Positions 1 to 11,819 of a stretch of DNA of 64,000 bases are shown piece by piece. The translations under genes were made by a program, and so were the position numbers. Source of the stretch: Cyrtodaria siliqua (lineage: Eukaryota > Mollusca > Bivalvia > Adapedonta > Hiatellidae); assembly GCA_037043455.1 (NCBI GenBank), contig JAWPHD010000132.1:372001-436000 (forward strand), given 5' to 3'. The number at the start of each line of letters is the position of its first letter. The first letter of the stretch is position 1. A model generated the notes under the pieces. The model had not been told where the DNA came from. It was given only the letters and a program-made list of their open reading frames with translations, and did not search any database.

Positions 1-119
1 TGACTTCTAAGGTAACGTGATTTACAAACGTTGTAAGATACTTGGTCTTGAACACTTTCATACACTCTTTATTAAACTTGTTAAACCAGTTCATCAAAAG
101 AGGTTATGAACTTATCATT

Positions 120-460
120 TTGCAACCCATTGCATGTTTAGTGGTAAACACATTAATTTTACAGTTCGCCACTTCGCTTTCCTCTGTGATTGTACGATGA
201 CCGGACATGTTGTGGACCCTATGATGACATTTAACTAAATCCTGAGAGAGCGGTAACGTTTGATGTTTGTCTCCAATCTTATCATATCGTACCCTTAATG
301 GTTTATTCTCTTGGTGCTATGACTTTTGCCAAGTCTTTGATTACTTGTGACCTTCTAGGCTTTTTTATATTCATATATAAGTGAGCATCTTTGTGTTAAA
401 CGTATATTGTCTATTACTGCCTAGTTTGTTAGAGGATATAACATGGTGGGGATTTCTATA
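120..460 (+). repeat. Dispersed repeat family A, partial copy
   Basis: The segment shares a ACGATGACCGGACA motif and a TTGTTAGAG...TGGGGATTTCT block with copies at 61740-62190 (+), 41855-42330 (+) and 39565-40150 (-). No open frame is kept between copies, so it looks like a non-autonomous interspersed repeat. The class is unknown; only relatedness inside this window is visible. Confidence 0.6.
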
Positions 461-474
461 TTCACAGTGTATTA

Positions 475-680
475 CACATGATTCTTAAGGCTACTCTTTA
501 CCATATTTTCTACTATCATGACCACTGTATATCACAAGTATTCCTACCATGACCACTGTATATCACATTTAATACTACTAAGACTGAATACTACCATGAC
601 CACTGAATACCCCATTCATAACAACCATGAGCTATGCATACTACATTTATTACTACCATGACCACTGATACCATATTTAT
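475..680. repeat. Degenerate ACCATGACCACTGTATA repeat, block 1
   Basis: Variants of TACCATGACCACTGTATA followed by a CACATTTATTAC-like tail recur about every 25-45 bp. The same unit reappears at 1235-1770, so one degenerate minisatellite is split by a segment holding the possible exon at 834-1052. Confidence 0.6.
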
Positions 681-833
681 TAATAATATACTTTATGTCA
701 AATAATATACTTCATGTCAAACACGTTAAATATCCATAGACTGTTATTTTCCCATTTTTGCAATATCATATCGCTTGAATGTCTCCATGGAGTGAGCCAC
801 TGAATGATAGTCATTTTTGTAATGTCACCCCAG

Positions 834-1052
834 AATAATGATTGTGAAGCCAAAGCAAGTTTATATGTATTGGGATGTCCTATGCTAAACAGTGTATGTA
901 CACATGCGCAAATGAAAATCAGTAAGCATTTACTAAAATGGCAGAAACAGTTTGCACAACTTTCTGAAGATGATTTGAAAAGTTTACTCATGAGTGCACA
1001 GCTGAAGATTCCGAAAGAGCACAAAGAACCACCTGCAAACATTTTTTTCTAG
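834..1052 (+). CDS. Possible 3'-terminal coding exon of an unknown gene
   Basis: A pyrimidine-rich stretch ending CACCCCAG at 833 precedes a 72-codon open segment that ends at TAG 1050-1052. Read in phase 0 it starts NNDCEAKASLYVLGC and ends KEHKEPPANIFF, with an amphipathic lysine- and leucine-rich middle (KISKHLLKWQKQF). An AATAAA lies 117 bp after the stop. Its composition is more protein-like than the other short frames nearby, which are repeat translations. I do not recognise a family; upstream exons would lie left of position 1 or in the sequence before 780. It could also be a chance open frame, since no partner exon is visible in the window. Confidence 0.35.
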   Translation, partial: NNDCEAKASLYVLGCPMLNSVCTHAQMKISKHLLKWQKQFAQLSEDDLKSLLMSAQLKIPKEHKEPPANIFF

Positions 1053-1168
1053 GTGCTGAGAATAGTGATTTTGAACAGAGAGAAGTAACAATGTTTTCTC
1101 ATGGTTTTTTATTTCAAAGGAATATTTAGAAGAACCAAATATCTTTTTCAAACATATTTGTTCAGTAT

Positions 1169-1174
1169 AATAAA
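1169..1174 (+). promoter_or_regulatory. Candidate polyadenylation signal AATAAA
   Basis: AATAAA sits 117 bp downstream of the stop of the possible terminal exon at 834-1052. The hexamer is common by chance in DNA this AT-rich, so the position is the only support. Confidence 0.25.
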
Positions 1175-1234
1175 ATACATAGCCTTAGAAGGTTGAGAAA
1201 TATTCACTGTCACCCTCACAGGATTGCAATATTT

Positions 1235-1770
1235 ACATACTACCATGACCAATGTATATCACATTTGATTTAGGCCATTATTTTTTATTATTTGTTTTAC
1301 GAACCATCAAGACAGAGAATTGCTGTAGGAGGAAGGGAAAACATATTTAAAAAAAATTGGTGAAGCATAGTTTAATTATTTGATTTGAAAGGAAGAGAAT
1401 GAAATGTTATATTAAAATCTGGGAGGAGGTGAAAAACCAATAAACGATCAAATTCCCTATGGAAAAATAAAATACCTAATTTCGTTTTGTCGTTGGAGGG
1501 TTCGTAAAATGAATTATCAAAAACAAAATGGCCTTATTACAACCATGACTTATGTATACCACATTTAATTATAACCATTAAATTATACGAATATCACATT
1601 CATTACTACCGGGACCACTTTATAACACATTTACTACCACCATGGCCAGTGTATACCACATTTATCACATGTATACCACATTTATCATATCCACATTTAT
1701 CATATGTAAACCACATTTATCATATGTATACTACATTTATTACTACCATGATCTATGTTCATCACATTTA
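1235..1770. repeat. Degenerate ACCATGACCACTGTATA repeat, block 2
   Basis: This continues the repeat of 475-680, with runs such as CCACATTTATCATATGTA repeated three to four times at 1640-1735. It is interrupted by unrelated AT-rich sequence at 1290-1540. Confidence 0.6.
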
Positions 1771-1929
1771 TTACATTCATGAATACTATCACTGTCTTCT
1801 AAACTCATTTCAACTGGAGATTTCGATAAACTTCTGAGCAGAAGTTGTGGATATAGCCAGATTGTGGTCAAACATTGCCATATTGAATCCAGTGGCTGAT
1901 GGAGTAGATCTACATTTATCATACAGACT

Positions 1930-2130
1930 GAAGAGGGAGCCAGATTATTTGTTTGCCTCTAATTGGGCTCACAGCCAGATTATTTTTTTCCAAGAATGTG
2001 AGAGAAGGCTGGATTATCATTTTCCCTCAATTTAAGGAGCTGTTTATTTGTTTCCCCTCAAGTCAGAGCCATGATATTTGTTTCAGCAATTCAAGGGCCA
2101 GAATATTTTTTCAGGAAAAATCACAGGCCT
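1930..2130. repeat. Degenerate ~40-bp repeat with AGCCAGATTATTT core
   Basis: Versions of AGCCAGATTATTTGTTTC occur at about 1938, 1971, 2013, 2066 and 2097. The short open frames across it are by-products of the repeat. Confidence 0.5.
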
Positions 2131-2192
2131 CCCCCACACCAGAAATTAAAATAGTCGGTATTTATAATCAAAATAAAGATATTTTGGAATAA

Positions 2193-2779
2193 ATACATAA
2201 CGACATCGCATAACGACGTTATAAAAGCAATGACCTCATTCTTCTTTTGGAGGACTTAAATAAACGGATTTCAACATAACCTTATTTTATTATAATAGAT
2301 AATGATCAATATATATCATTACATAAAGATCATGCCATAGATAAACTGATAAAATAGAGTGAAGATATCAATACAAGTAGAAGATGTAGGGAACCATTAG
2401 ACAATGTCTGTTATCTGGGTGCATTCGAATTTTAAATGATAGAACCTTTGGTGATTTTGAGGGGACAGTATGCCTTATCAGTATAACGCTAATAGTATGA
2501 TAGATTATTGTTTATTATCTAAGGAGCAGCTGTCAAGAGTTGTATATATTCACGGTGATTATCTTATTTGCCAAGTATCCATCTGACCCTCAAATAAGGG
2601 GAAGCTTTTATAAATATCATAAAATATACAGTAAGGCGTGTAAGATATATAGCGAATTGACTGATAAATGAGATAAGTCAAGTGAAAATGTCCTGAAGGC
2701 ATATTGGTCTTTGTTAGATGAATTAAAATAAAATAAAAAGGAATCTGTGTAGTCAAAACTTTCATCCCACGATACGTTC
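2193..2779. other. No gene seen
   Basis: This is AT-rich sequence with a small CATAACGACATCGCATAACG direct repeat near 2200. No splice-bounded exon or recognised repeat is visible. Confidence 0.5.
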
Positions 2780-3975
2780 AGTCATTTTCTAACCTCAATA
2801 AATTACCACAAACATTTCTGAATCAATGGAGAGTAGAAGAAACTGACAAATTGTTTGTGGACACTGAGAAAGGTTCTACTTTTAATAAACCGGACTACTC
2901 TATTCCTTCAGAAAAAATAACTAAAGTCCAGTATTCTTTAAAATAAATGATAAATCGACAAATTCAGATAGTATTTCGAAGGAAATGCTGAAATCTGGAG
3001 AGCAGACGCTGTTGTCTTGTATTAAACAAATAATCTAATAATGTATGACAGTTGGGAGTATATCCTAAATTATGGAAAAGGGTATATGTAAACCCTATAT
3101 TTAAAACTGGTGATATGTCTGAACCCTCAAACAATAGAGGCTGACCATTATGAGCTGTGTTGATAAACTGTTTAATTCTGCACTCACGATTAGATGATTA
3201 CCGTTTGGAAAGAGATATCCTCAGTTAAATATACAAAATATACAAAGACACGTTTATTTTTATGCTTCCTGGACTTCAAAAAAAATTCGATTCATGATTA
3301 CATAAGGCCTAGATTTTAAAATTACAAACAATAGGAATAGGGGGTTATTTTATTACACCAACCATCAAAGATATGATGAAAATATTCTGATTGTGACATT
3401 AGGCGATGGTTTGACAGGTGATTTTTATTCCGATGTTGGTGTGAGACATTGTGATATATTAAGCCCAAACCTCTTTATGATATTTATAAATGATCTACCT
3501 ACTATTCTTTGGAAAAAGTGAAGGCGTTACTATGGGAAGTTATGCATGTATGCTGATGATGTTATTCTTATATCTGCAAGTGAGATTGGCTTACAAAAGT
3601 GTCTAGACAAACTAAAAAAATACTTCAATCTATGGTGTTTATATATAAATATTGCAAAGACAAATTCAGTTATATGTAAGTGCTTTATTTAATAAAAGTG
3701 GAAACGTATTATCATATAAATTCTGTTTTCGTTGTGAAAATATTGAAAATGTTCAGGCAAACCAGTATTTAGGAAATCTAGTTTCAGCATCACTTACTTT
3801 TGCACATGCAAATGTAGATGTGTATACAAGAGGATTAAACGTTTCTTAAACTGAGAAGTACTCTTGGGATTTTTCACATAATATAAGAACAAGTCTACAT
3901 GTCTTTGACCATACTGTTAAGCCAATTCTACTATAAGAAAGCGAAGTATAGGGAGCCTTTTGGCTCGTAACTCGT
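2780..3975 (+). pseudogene. Decayed non-LTR retrotransposon (reverse transcriptase)
   Basis: Reading across frames gives the usual order of LINE reverse transcriptase blocks. First come fragments resembling PKLWKRVYVNPIFKTGD and SEPSNNRG (motif 1-2 area). Then a KKFDS remnant, a degraded G-x-RQG-LSP-LF-x-FIND-L block at about 3440-3510, and YACMLMMLFLYL at the position of the YADD box (3540-3580). After these come GLQK-x-LD-x-L near 3600 and a thumb block with NKSGNVLSYKF and NQYLGNLVSASLTFAHAN (3690-3800), followed by a STLGFFH...IRTSLHVFDHTVKPIL tail to about 3935. Multiple stops and frameshifts show it is dead. The order and spacing support a CR1/Jockey- or RTE-like element, but the clade is not certain. 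No endonuclease domain remains. Confidence 0.8.
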
Positions 3976-4059
3976 TTCATAAATATTATATGGAATTGGA
4001 ACTTTTTTAAGATCCTATATATATTTATAGTCTAATACACACTAAAATCCACGCTTATT

Positions 4060-4400
4060 GTTCAGTTGAACTGGGGTTTTAAAAAATGTTATATGGCACC
4101 AACAGGAATAACCATTCCAAGGCCATTTACCTCTAGATGAAAATATTCAGAATGTGCCTATAACCTTCTCACCTGCAGAACTTCTGTTTTAAACTCTCGT
4201 TTTTCTGAAAACCAATCCTCCAATAGCACCTGACACAATACCGAGATAATGATTACAAAATGACACAAAGAACGTGAATTCGGGGGGATTTTACACCTTT
4301 GCGTGGATAAGCAGTAACAGTCGTATTCTTGCCCGGGAACCACACGCGGCGGCTCCCAGAAACCACACGAGGCTCCACACATATATAAACATGTTCGATG
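4060..4400 (+). repeat. Dispersed SINE-like repeat family C
   Basis: This matches 51545-51890 through blocks GTTATATGGCACCAACAGGA, CCTGACACAATACCGAGATA and GCCCGGGAACCACACG. A short reverse-oriented relative lies at 15490-15550 (and in the second duplication unit). The TTACG-CACCAAC-GTTATATGGCG core is repetitive in the window and has no coding potential. Confidence 0.6.
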
Positions 4401-4527
4401 TATAATCCTGGACATATGCATCCAGAGGCGGATCCAGGATTTCAGCTTAGCGGGGGCGTAAGATTTTGGTCAATTTTCGGGTCCGTCTCTAGCCTCATAA
4501 AACGGTTGCGGTAGTGCATTGATAGGG

Positions 4528-5200
4528 TAAAAAAGTCCGTTTTCAAATAAAAGGATTTAACAATGTGTTAATTAAACCACTCATTAGCCAGTATGCGTCG
4601 AGCGAGCAAAGCGAGCGATAAACATTTTCATACTGAGGGCGTGAAACGAAATTGTTTGATAATTTATCTACAATAACATGGACATACATGTATGAATAAA
4701 AAAAGTCCGTTTTCAAATAAAAGGATTTAACAATGTGTTAATTAAACCACTCATTAGCCATTATGCGTCGAGCGAGCAAAGCGAGCGAAAAAATAATTAT
4801 ACTGAGGGCGTGCAACGAAATTGTTTAATAATTTATCTACAGTAAAATGGACATACATGTATGAATAAAAAAGTCCGTTTTCAAAAAAATAAAAGGATTT
4901 AACAATGTGTTAATTAAACCACTCATTAGCCATTATGCTTCGAGCGAGCAAGAACATTTTTTATACTTCGGGCGTGCATCGAAATTGTTTGATATTTTAT
5001 CTACAGTAACATGGTCATATATGTATGAATAAAAAAGTCCGTTTTCAAATAAAAGGATTTAGCAATGTGGTAGATAAACCACTCATTAGCCATTATGTGT
5101 CGAGCGAGCGAAGCGAGCGAGACAATATTTTATACAGAGGGCGTGCAACGAAATTGTTTGATATTTTATCTACAGTAACATGGACATACATGTATGATCC
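4528..5200. repeat. Four tandem copies of a ~167-bp repeat
   Basis: The start AAAAGTCCGTTTTCAAA recurs at about 4531, 4699, 4868 and 5034. Each unit contains CACTCATTAGCC, a GC-rich block CGAGCGAGCAAAGCGAGCGA with mirror-like symmetry, GGGCGTG-AACGAAATTGTTT, and a TGGACATACATGTATGA end. Unit-to-unit differences are substitutions and small indels, with a deletion in the third copy's GC block. Confidence 0.85.
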
Positions 5201-5207
5201 GGAACCT

Positions 5208-5290
5208 TATTTAAGGTGGGGCGCGCGCCGGGCGCGCCGGGTGCTCCCCCATACCACTGGATCCCCCCACCCCCACTGGATCCGCTAGTG
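5208..5290. other. GC-rich segment at the end of the 167-bp array
   Basis: Immediately after the array the sequence becomes strikingly GC-rich (GGGGCGCGCGCCGGGCGCGC) with two CACTGGATCC repeats. This contrasts sharply with the AT-rich surroundings. It probably belongs to a transposable element boundary; no coding signal. Confidence 0.5.
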
Positions 5291-6309
5291 GCATCTACCC
5301 AGTGTACATGTATGAAAGTGTAATAAATGTATTTTCTGTTTCCGCGAGTTACACGACCAGAATAGCCACAATGCTTTCATTTGTGTATGGACAAAATGCT
5401 TGTAGCGGTTAATCTGTGATTACTTCTCCCTTTTTTTAGGTATTAATTAGTATAATAATAATAAACTGTATATATCACGAAAATCAAATTTTCTATGTCC
5501 GTTAACTGACTTTATATGTCTCTATATAACATTTTATTTTGTAATATGAGATGGTTTATATTCTATTGAACAATAAACTCCGATTTAATTATTGTAATGT
5601 ATTATGTTTAATGCTGCAGATCTACCAACCAACACAAGAACTGAACTTAGTAATCGACGACTTTCTGAAATGCTGCCTATTTTTCAATTATTTCTTCGAT
5701 ACGTGCTTGCGGTCTTGTTTCTGGTAATTACTTTTCTCTATTTTCAGATCATACATCTGAAAATAATTATGTGAACTAGTAAAAGAGTACGACTAGAACA
5801 AAAATCTGATCATAAATGTATGAAATATAGAGTAGAAATTACTGAACTAGTGATAAAAGCGGCGTTAAACTCTATACTTACAGCATCGCCTATAGATGTA
5901 TCCAACCAAACGTCTTCATGTTGACCAAGACACTCAGTAAGGAAACGCACATTTCATAACAATATGCCACGCGAGAAAATGTTAAAATTAAGCTAAACAT
6001 GTAAACACGATTTTTTCCACGTATATTACTTAGCAAACTAACGACGTTTTTAAGTTTTTTTAACTCCACAGCATTATGTCAAAATCCAACATTTGCACAT
6101 ATGAAGTCCTGATTTAGTTTAGCATTATAAATTAGCATTAACTTAGCAGTTTTGACGGTGCGAACAATGTTAGAATTTGTTCGTTTCATCCATTTAAAAA
6201 ACAAAAACAAAAAACACAAAAACACACAGCTGCTATCAGATATAGACTGACGGTTCTGTCGGTTCGTCATCCGTGTGGTGCTCGGACCATATACGCAAAA
6301 TCTAGAACA
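5291..6309. other. No gene seen
   Basis: The stretch is AT-rich and unstructured on both strands. Small frames at 6079-6324 lack exon borders or family resemblance. Confidence 0.5.
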
Positions 6310-6600
6310 TAAGGAAAACGACATGATTTCGTTCGCTATTTGTTAATTGTTTTATAATTAATAATGTTTTAGTGTAAATAGAGGTTCTTGCATGAGTACT
6401 CATTCATTATTGAATTTATTAAACGAGTTGGCATTATATCATTTTTGCTAACGAGTATAATAAATTCAATAATAAATGAATAACTCACATTACGTCAGAA
6501 AACGTACATTAACGTGACGTCCATGACGTCATTAACGTTATATTATACCACTAGAGGAATATCGAAAATATTGAATGGTGTTATTACATTCCCACACCAC
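6310..6600. mobile_element. Foldback MITE (copy 1; copy 2 at 60410-60725)
   Basis: The arms GAGTACTCATTCATTATTGA (from 6395) and its near complement ending AATGAATAACTC (to 6486) form an imperfect hairpin. The flank ATACCACTAGAGGAATATCG...GGTGTTATTACATTCCCAC is found in reverse orientation at 60410-60470, so this is a multi-copy element. No coding capacity. Confidence 0.7.
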
Positions 6601-6749
6601 ATGTTATGTGATAAATAAAAGGTTTTGTACTGATTCACTAAAACTAATAATACTTGTTTAGGTAATACGTTTATGTTTTATTTTGAGCAGTTATTGTTAA
6701 TCACTTTATTGAAATGTTCCCGGGCAAGTAAATGGCCACTGCTTATCCA

Positions 6750-7245
6750 GGAAGAGGGCTATACCTTAGCAAAATCATACCTACTTTAAAAAAAGAGGAC
6801 AGAAAAGTAATAACAGACCAGCATGAAATATTAAAATAGAGGATTTTTTATAAAACGCTATATAGTAGTAGAGATAAAGAATTGCAGGATATAGACCTAA
6901 ACGAGCATTTGAAAAAGTTTAATATTTCAAAATTGAACCACAAAGAATCAAACAATCTTGAAGTTTATTAACATATTCAGAATTGTCTTCCTCATTAACA
7001 AAAACATGACTAATAACCGCAGCCCCGGCAGTAGTGGATATACGTGTGAATTTTACAAGGTATTTTGGAGACAATTAAGACACTTTGTCGTCAGGCACTT
7101 AATTATAGTTATGAAATAGGAGAGTTATTTATAACACAACGACATGGTATTGTTACCCTAATACCCAAAGAGAACACGGATAGATATTTTTGAAAGAACT
7201 ACAGAACTATTTCTTTTTTAAATACTGTATAAAAAATGGCGTCTG
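6750..7245 (+). pseudogene. Decayed LINE reverse transcriptase fragment
   Basis: Around 6990-7100 the frame reads like the LINE N-terminal RT block: SLTKTMTNNRSPGSSGYTCE, then FYKVFWRQLRHFV. It is followed by an NDMVLLP-YPKRTRID remnant (7140-7190) in the place of the G-x-ITLIPK block. These match the usual K-SPG-DG-T-EFYK-FW order of L1/Tx1-like elements. The fragment stops before the catalytic boxes and has several in-frame stops. Confidence 0.7.
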
Positions 7246-7394
7246 CCTCTGTAGCGGAATAAAACAGTATTATATATATAGGCCGTGTGCTGCTCAACTT
7301 TTCGGTACCAACTCAGCTGGCAAATTCTAGTTGCCATAACCTTTTAGATATATCATAATAAATAAGAAATAGGCAGGATAGTTTTTCTGAAACG

Positions 7395-8465
7395 GTAGCT
7401 TAACACATTATTTTGGGGCAAAATCATCCAAATTTGAACAAAAATCGCTAAAAACTGGAATATTTTTTTTAATATTATTATCATTGCAATATTAGGGAGC
7501 TGAAGCTTCTGAAAATTGCCTGTTATATTCATGTAAATAAACATAATATTTGAAATGAACAAAATTTAGACAGCTTGCCATTTTGGGGGGAAATCAGCAA
7601 AAAAAGCATACAATTTGCTCCTTTTTTGGAATAATTTTTAAAAAAATATTGACACTTTCACTTAAACAAAATAGTAGGTTTTAAAGTGTTTTCATTTATC
7701 TAAAGATGTCCTGAGATATAAGTAAAATTCTAAAGGATCAGAGATTTGAAAAAACTGGGATATTTTGGGCCAAAAGTTGCAAATTTTAACCAAAATCACT
7801 AAAAACGGGATTACTTCTAAAAATATTATTCTCATTACAATATAAGGAGATTGAAAGTCCTTAAAGTTATCTGTTATATACAAGTTCATGAAAACAAATA
7901 TATGGAATCAATAAAATATATAAATTCTTGAAATTTTGCAGGGAAATCAACACAAAATGAATTAAAGTCGCTGATTTTTGGAATAGTTATGAAATTTTAA
8001 ATTATGATTAAAATATAATAAAACAGAAGTCGTTATAGTATTTCTTTAAATGTAAAGGATCAGAGATTTGAAAATGCCATTACTTTTGCTCAGAATATCG
8101 AAATTTAAACCAAAACCGCCGAAAACTGGACTATTTAAAATACAATTTTATTGCAATATAAGGGAGTTGAATGTTCTTAAATAAACATTCTATTATATTA
8201 ATGTGCATGAGAATTTTTTTTGGAATAAACAAAGTTGATACATCTTGACATTTTTGGAGAAAATCTACAAAACTAAAGCATAAAATAAAAGATTTTTGGA
8301 TATTTATTTATAGCAAAACAAAGTATTTTTCAAAAATGTAAATAAAGATGTATTAAGGAACAGACAAAATGTTCCTAAGTAACTTGAAAGCAGGCTGCTA
8401 ATAAAATAAAATTTGAATATTTGTTAAAACATTATTTCTTTTGAAATGAAAGGGAGCTGAAGGTC
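7395..8465. repeat. Degenerate ~300-350-bp tandem repeat
   Basis: The landmark TTGCAATATTAGGGAGCTGA returns with changes at about 7483, 7834, 8151 and 8440. It is each time preceded by AAAA-CGCTAAAAACTGGAATA-like sequence and followed by TCTGTTATAT. Units are strongly diverged, so the array is old. Frames on the minus strand here are repeat shadows. Confidence 0.65.
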
Positions 8466-8689
8466 TTTACCATTTTCTGATGTAGATAAAGAGGCACCCA
8501 TTACATTTTGACTTAAATATACCAGTTTTGAATTATATCTTTCCTCTTGTTTCGATTTCGCAGGGAAAGATATGATCGACAGACAGGTATCTAGAATGTA
8601 CTTGACTCAAATAAGTCAATAATACGTTACCAATTAGAATCATCGAAGAATGGTATTTTTGTTTGATTGATTAACATTTAATCTTATTA

Positions 8690-8890
8690 TTTACCTTATC
8701 ATATGAGTGATGTATTTTAGATATAAAGAAAGATACAAATATCGGACAGGTTAAGCAGCATTCAAGGACGACAGTCAACCACAAAACATAAAAACAAACA
8801 GGCAAACAGACAAACGAGAAGGCAAAAGTAATAAAAAATGCAAACAACATCACAAACACAAAAAGGTTGAAGTACACATATTCACACTGT
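8690..8890 (-). repeat. Dispersed repeat family A, truncated reverse copy
   Basis: AGCATTCAAGGACGACAGTC followed by (AAACAAACAGG)-type sequence is the reverse of the family A end at 62100-62190, and matches 39570 and 44668. Confidence 0.6.
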
Positions 8891-9719
8891 CCACTATGAT
8901 CGAGAAACGAAAGAATGTTTAATGATTATGTATTTTATTGATTTGCTCAAGGGTCTTCTTAGACTTATTGCAATATTGTTATATGTATGGAGGGTGGCCT
9001 CGAACCTCCATAGACCTATGACGAGGCAAATAAAGTTTTTTCTTCTATGTTCGTGTATATGGGGGAAAAAATGGACACACAAAATAAATTTAAAGAAAAA
9101 GCTTAAAAAAAAGAATTGCATGAATATCATATATTTGTAATATAAGACATTTTTAACGATTTTGATAATTAAACTCAAACTCACAAATTGCATACGTAAA
9201 TGCCATTGTAGTATATCTTTTATTAAACTATTGCAAACAAAACATATGCAAATTAACAGAACCGAGAGAAGTGATATTTCAGTTTTGGGTTGAGAAAAAT
9301 GCAATTAAGAAGTAAACGTAGTTTTAAAGAAAACTCAGCCTGGAAAATAATATACGTCTCAAAGCTACAGAAAGAGACACATCTTTAACATAATACTACG
9401 TTTTCATCTGCCGAATGTTGACGCATGTTAACATTTTGAATCTGGTATGCATGCTACAACTAACTCCCCTGCATTCACACCATGTTGCAATACAGGGAAG
9501 TCTATGCTTTCTGCAAGTACAGTGTAAAGTAAGTTTCGCAAGATACTTTGATAACATTCCGAAATTATAAAGGAACAGATGGGCATCTGTTATAACAGGC
9601 CTTATAGCAAAGTTCAAGGTGTACCATCCCTATTCTAAAGCTATGTAAGACTTTCCGAGGTCCTTGTTTGCACGTTGTGGTATGCACGCAAATGTTGTAC
9701 TGCTGCTGTTGCATATCTT
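8891..9719. other. No gene seen
   Basis: AT-rich sequence with overlapping short open frames on both strands and no recognisable domain or consistent splice borders. Confidence 0.45.
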
Positions 9720-9925
9720 GTAAATTGTTCCATTCATCCAGCGAGAGCAGAGACCTTGAAAAGTCCTTGAATTTGATGCCAGTCCTTGAAAAGTGCTTGA
9801 ATAGACAAGACATCATTTCTAAATAAAATAAACCATGTTATCACATCTTCCAAATTTCTAAGTGCACCATTGTAAAAAGGCAAAGATATTCTTTCAATGA
9901 CATGTGGTTTCGAAATAAGCTCAAT
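9720..9925. repeat. Dispersed repeat family D
   Basis: The blocks CCAGCGAGAGCAGA, GACATCATTTCTAAAT and GCACCATTGTAAAAA recur in the same order at 46380-46520, inside intron 7 of the cyclase gene. Here it also contains a local duplication of AGTCCTTGAAAAG. Confidence 0.6.
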
Positions 9926-10437
9926 GTTATAATATGATGACAAAGACGGACTTTCTCTGTATATATATATATATATTTTTTATAACCGGCAACTATATTT
10001 GTGGATGTGTTAAACAGAACTGAGTGATTATTTTGCATAGAAACATTGCCAAACAAAACCAATTGATCATTATCATGTCTATATTCGGTCCAAACCAAAT
10101 AACAAATCTAATAAACTGTTCATCCGAACGTTTCACCTTACCACGTTTCAGTTTAAAATGTAAGTGCACGCTTATCATGTGTATCATTTTAAATATCAAA
10201 AATATTTTTTTCTTTTTTTAACAGTGGTGTACTATTACAATTATGCTATACATATTTTTAGTGTGAATGTGAATTTAACGTATATAATCCAATGATGGAA
10301 TCAAGGGCTGATAATCACAGAGGCTTTTGCATATGTTAAATAAATAACGAGAAGGGTGTTCCACGGAAAATTTTTGTAGAGTGTCATGTGCTTATTTAAC
10401 GTTATGAGCTAGGTCAGATTGCAGGTAAAGTTTTAAT
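9926..10437. other. Left flank of the tandem duplication
   Basis: Contains a (TA)n run at 9960-9975. From about 10370 it also holds an interspersed repeat (GTTATGA-CTAGGTCAG-TTGCAGGT) that continues into the duplicated unit. No gene. Confidence 0.5.
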
Positions 10438-11383
10438 GGAAAGGGGCATAACTTTGCCGAAATAAAAAATCAAAGTTATTAGACATGTGTAACGACTTTC
10501 CCTGGGTGAGATGAAGATATTTATGAAGTTTCATGAACATAGGTGAACTATTTTTCAAGTTATGACCAAGTTCAGTTGCAGGTTAAAGCGTGACGGACAA
10601 ACGGACGAAGACGATGATTGAAGACATACTACGGACAAAGCGATCTCTACCTGTCTGCCATGCTACGAAGGTGACGCAAAGACAAATAATATGGAACTTT
10701 GAATTGTAACATATCTGTGAATCATTTTTTAATCTTAGCTTAATTTTTCTAATTAAAATCTTAAAAGTGTACTTTATTATCTCCCTTTATAGCTACACAT
10801 TTATTACAGAGAGGTCAGACGTTTATATTATTTCGTATTGTTTCGTATATGCAGAATCTAAAAACTATATTTACATGTAAGTTGCTTAAAAAGTATAAAT
10901 GTATTCTAATTTGTTCGATTATCTTTACCTTCTTTCGATAGAATGTGCGTTTAATGATTAACATGGTTGAATGTTTGATTTCATATGTTTTTATACGTAT
11001 TTAAGGGTCGAACTATTGAACTGTTATATGGTTACATGACTTACGTAACCATTTTGAACGCAATCAAATGCACAAAAACAAATTTGGTGGAGTTAATCCA
11101 TGCCATACATCTATTTTCATATCAATTTAGAACATTTTCTTAAAAATTACCTCCCTTTATAAAACAATAGTTTTACACACTTAAAGCTGTACAGTCCCTA
11201 TTTTAACTGTTAATAACTCATGAATATGAATGAGTCACGTGTGGAGTAGTTTCAAATCGACGAAGACCCCAAAAGTCGGTATATAAGGAGAAATCGATAT
11301 GTAAAATTTCACATTTTTATTTAGCGTCCGTACAGGTAACATCGATAAATATACGGCTCCAGAATATATGTGATAAAAAAAAA

Positions 11384-11464
11384 GTTGCCCGGAACGAGAT
11401 TTGAACCACAGCCTTGCACTTGTAAGATTTGAAAGATGTACGCTGAACCTCTAGACCACTGCTC
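11384..11464 (-). other. tRNA-like module (box A/box B) in TIR element
   Basis: On the minus strand the sequence has a box A-like TGGTCTAGAGGTTCAGCG and, about 40 nt later, a box B-like GTGGTTCAAATC. The acceptor and anticodon stems do not fold as a good tRNA, so this is a tRNA-derived promoter-like module, not a functional tRNA gene. The same module is at 20564-20645, 47428-47505 (+) and 48172-48249 (+). Confidence 0.55.
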
Positions 11465-11747
11465 TTTATTGGTATTTTGTAGCATTTTTAACACTAAATA
11501 GGCATTCATAATAACAAGAGCGCGCACACAAACTCGTCAAGCGCTAAATAACAAGTCGAGATATGGTTGATTTGAGGCGAAGTGTTAGTTTCATATTGAT
11601 AAGATACAGTATTACACCAGGCAATGTTAATTTACACGTGCGACAATATGGACTGAATATTTATTGATCCATCTTTAGTTGCGTTTAAATATGTTAAGTT
11701 ATTTTGCCTCATAATATATGATAGTTAGTATACTATTTTCTCAAGTA

Positions 11748-11819
11748 GCGTTGTTGTTCAGTGGATAGAGCACAGGACTTGAAATCAGAAGGTCGTGTGC
11801 TCGAGCCCCGAAAGAAGCT
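11748..11819 (+). other. tRNA-like module with TGA-type anticodon arm
   Basis: GTTCAGTGGATAGAGCACAG (D arm with box A) is followed by GGACTTGAAATC, which resembles the anticodon loop of tRNA-Ser(TGA). Then comes a box B-like GTGCTCGAGCCCC. Acceptor-stem pairing is poor. The same module recurs at 20927-20999 and in reverse at 47812-47885. Confidence 0.55.

Noticed and set aside
1953..2192. 79-codon frame reading GWIIIFPQFKELFICF and onward
   Set aside because: It runs along a degenerate ~40-bp repeat and overlaps another frame of the same kind, so it is repeat-derived.
11748..11819. Functional tRNA-Ser gene
   Set aside because: D and T arms and a TGA-type loop are visible, but the acceptor stem does not pair and the module always occurs inside the same TIR element.
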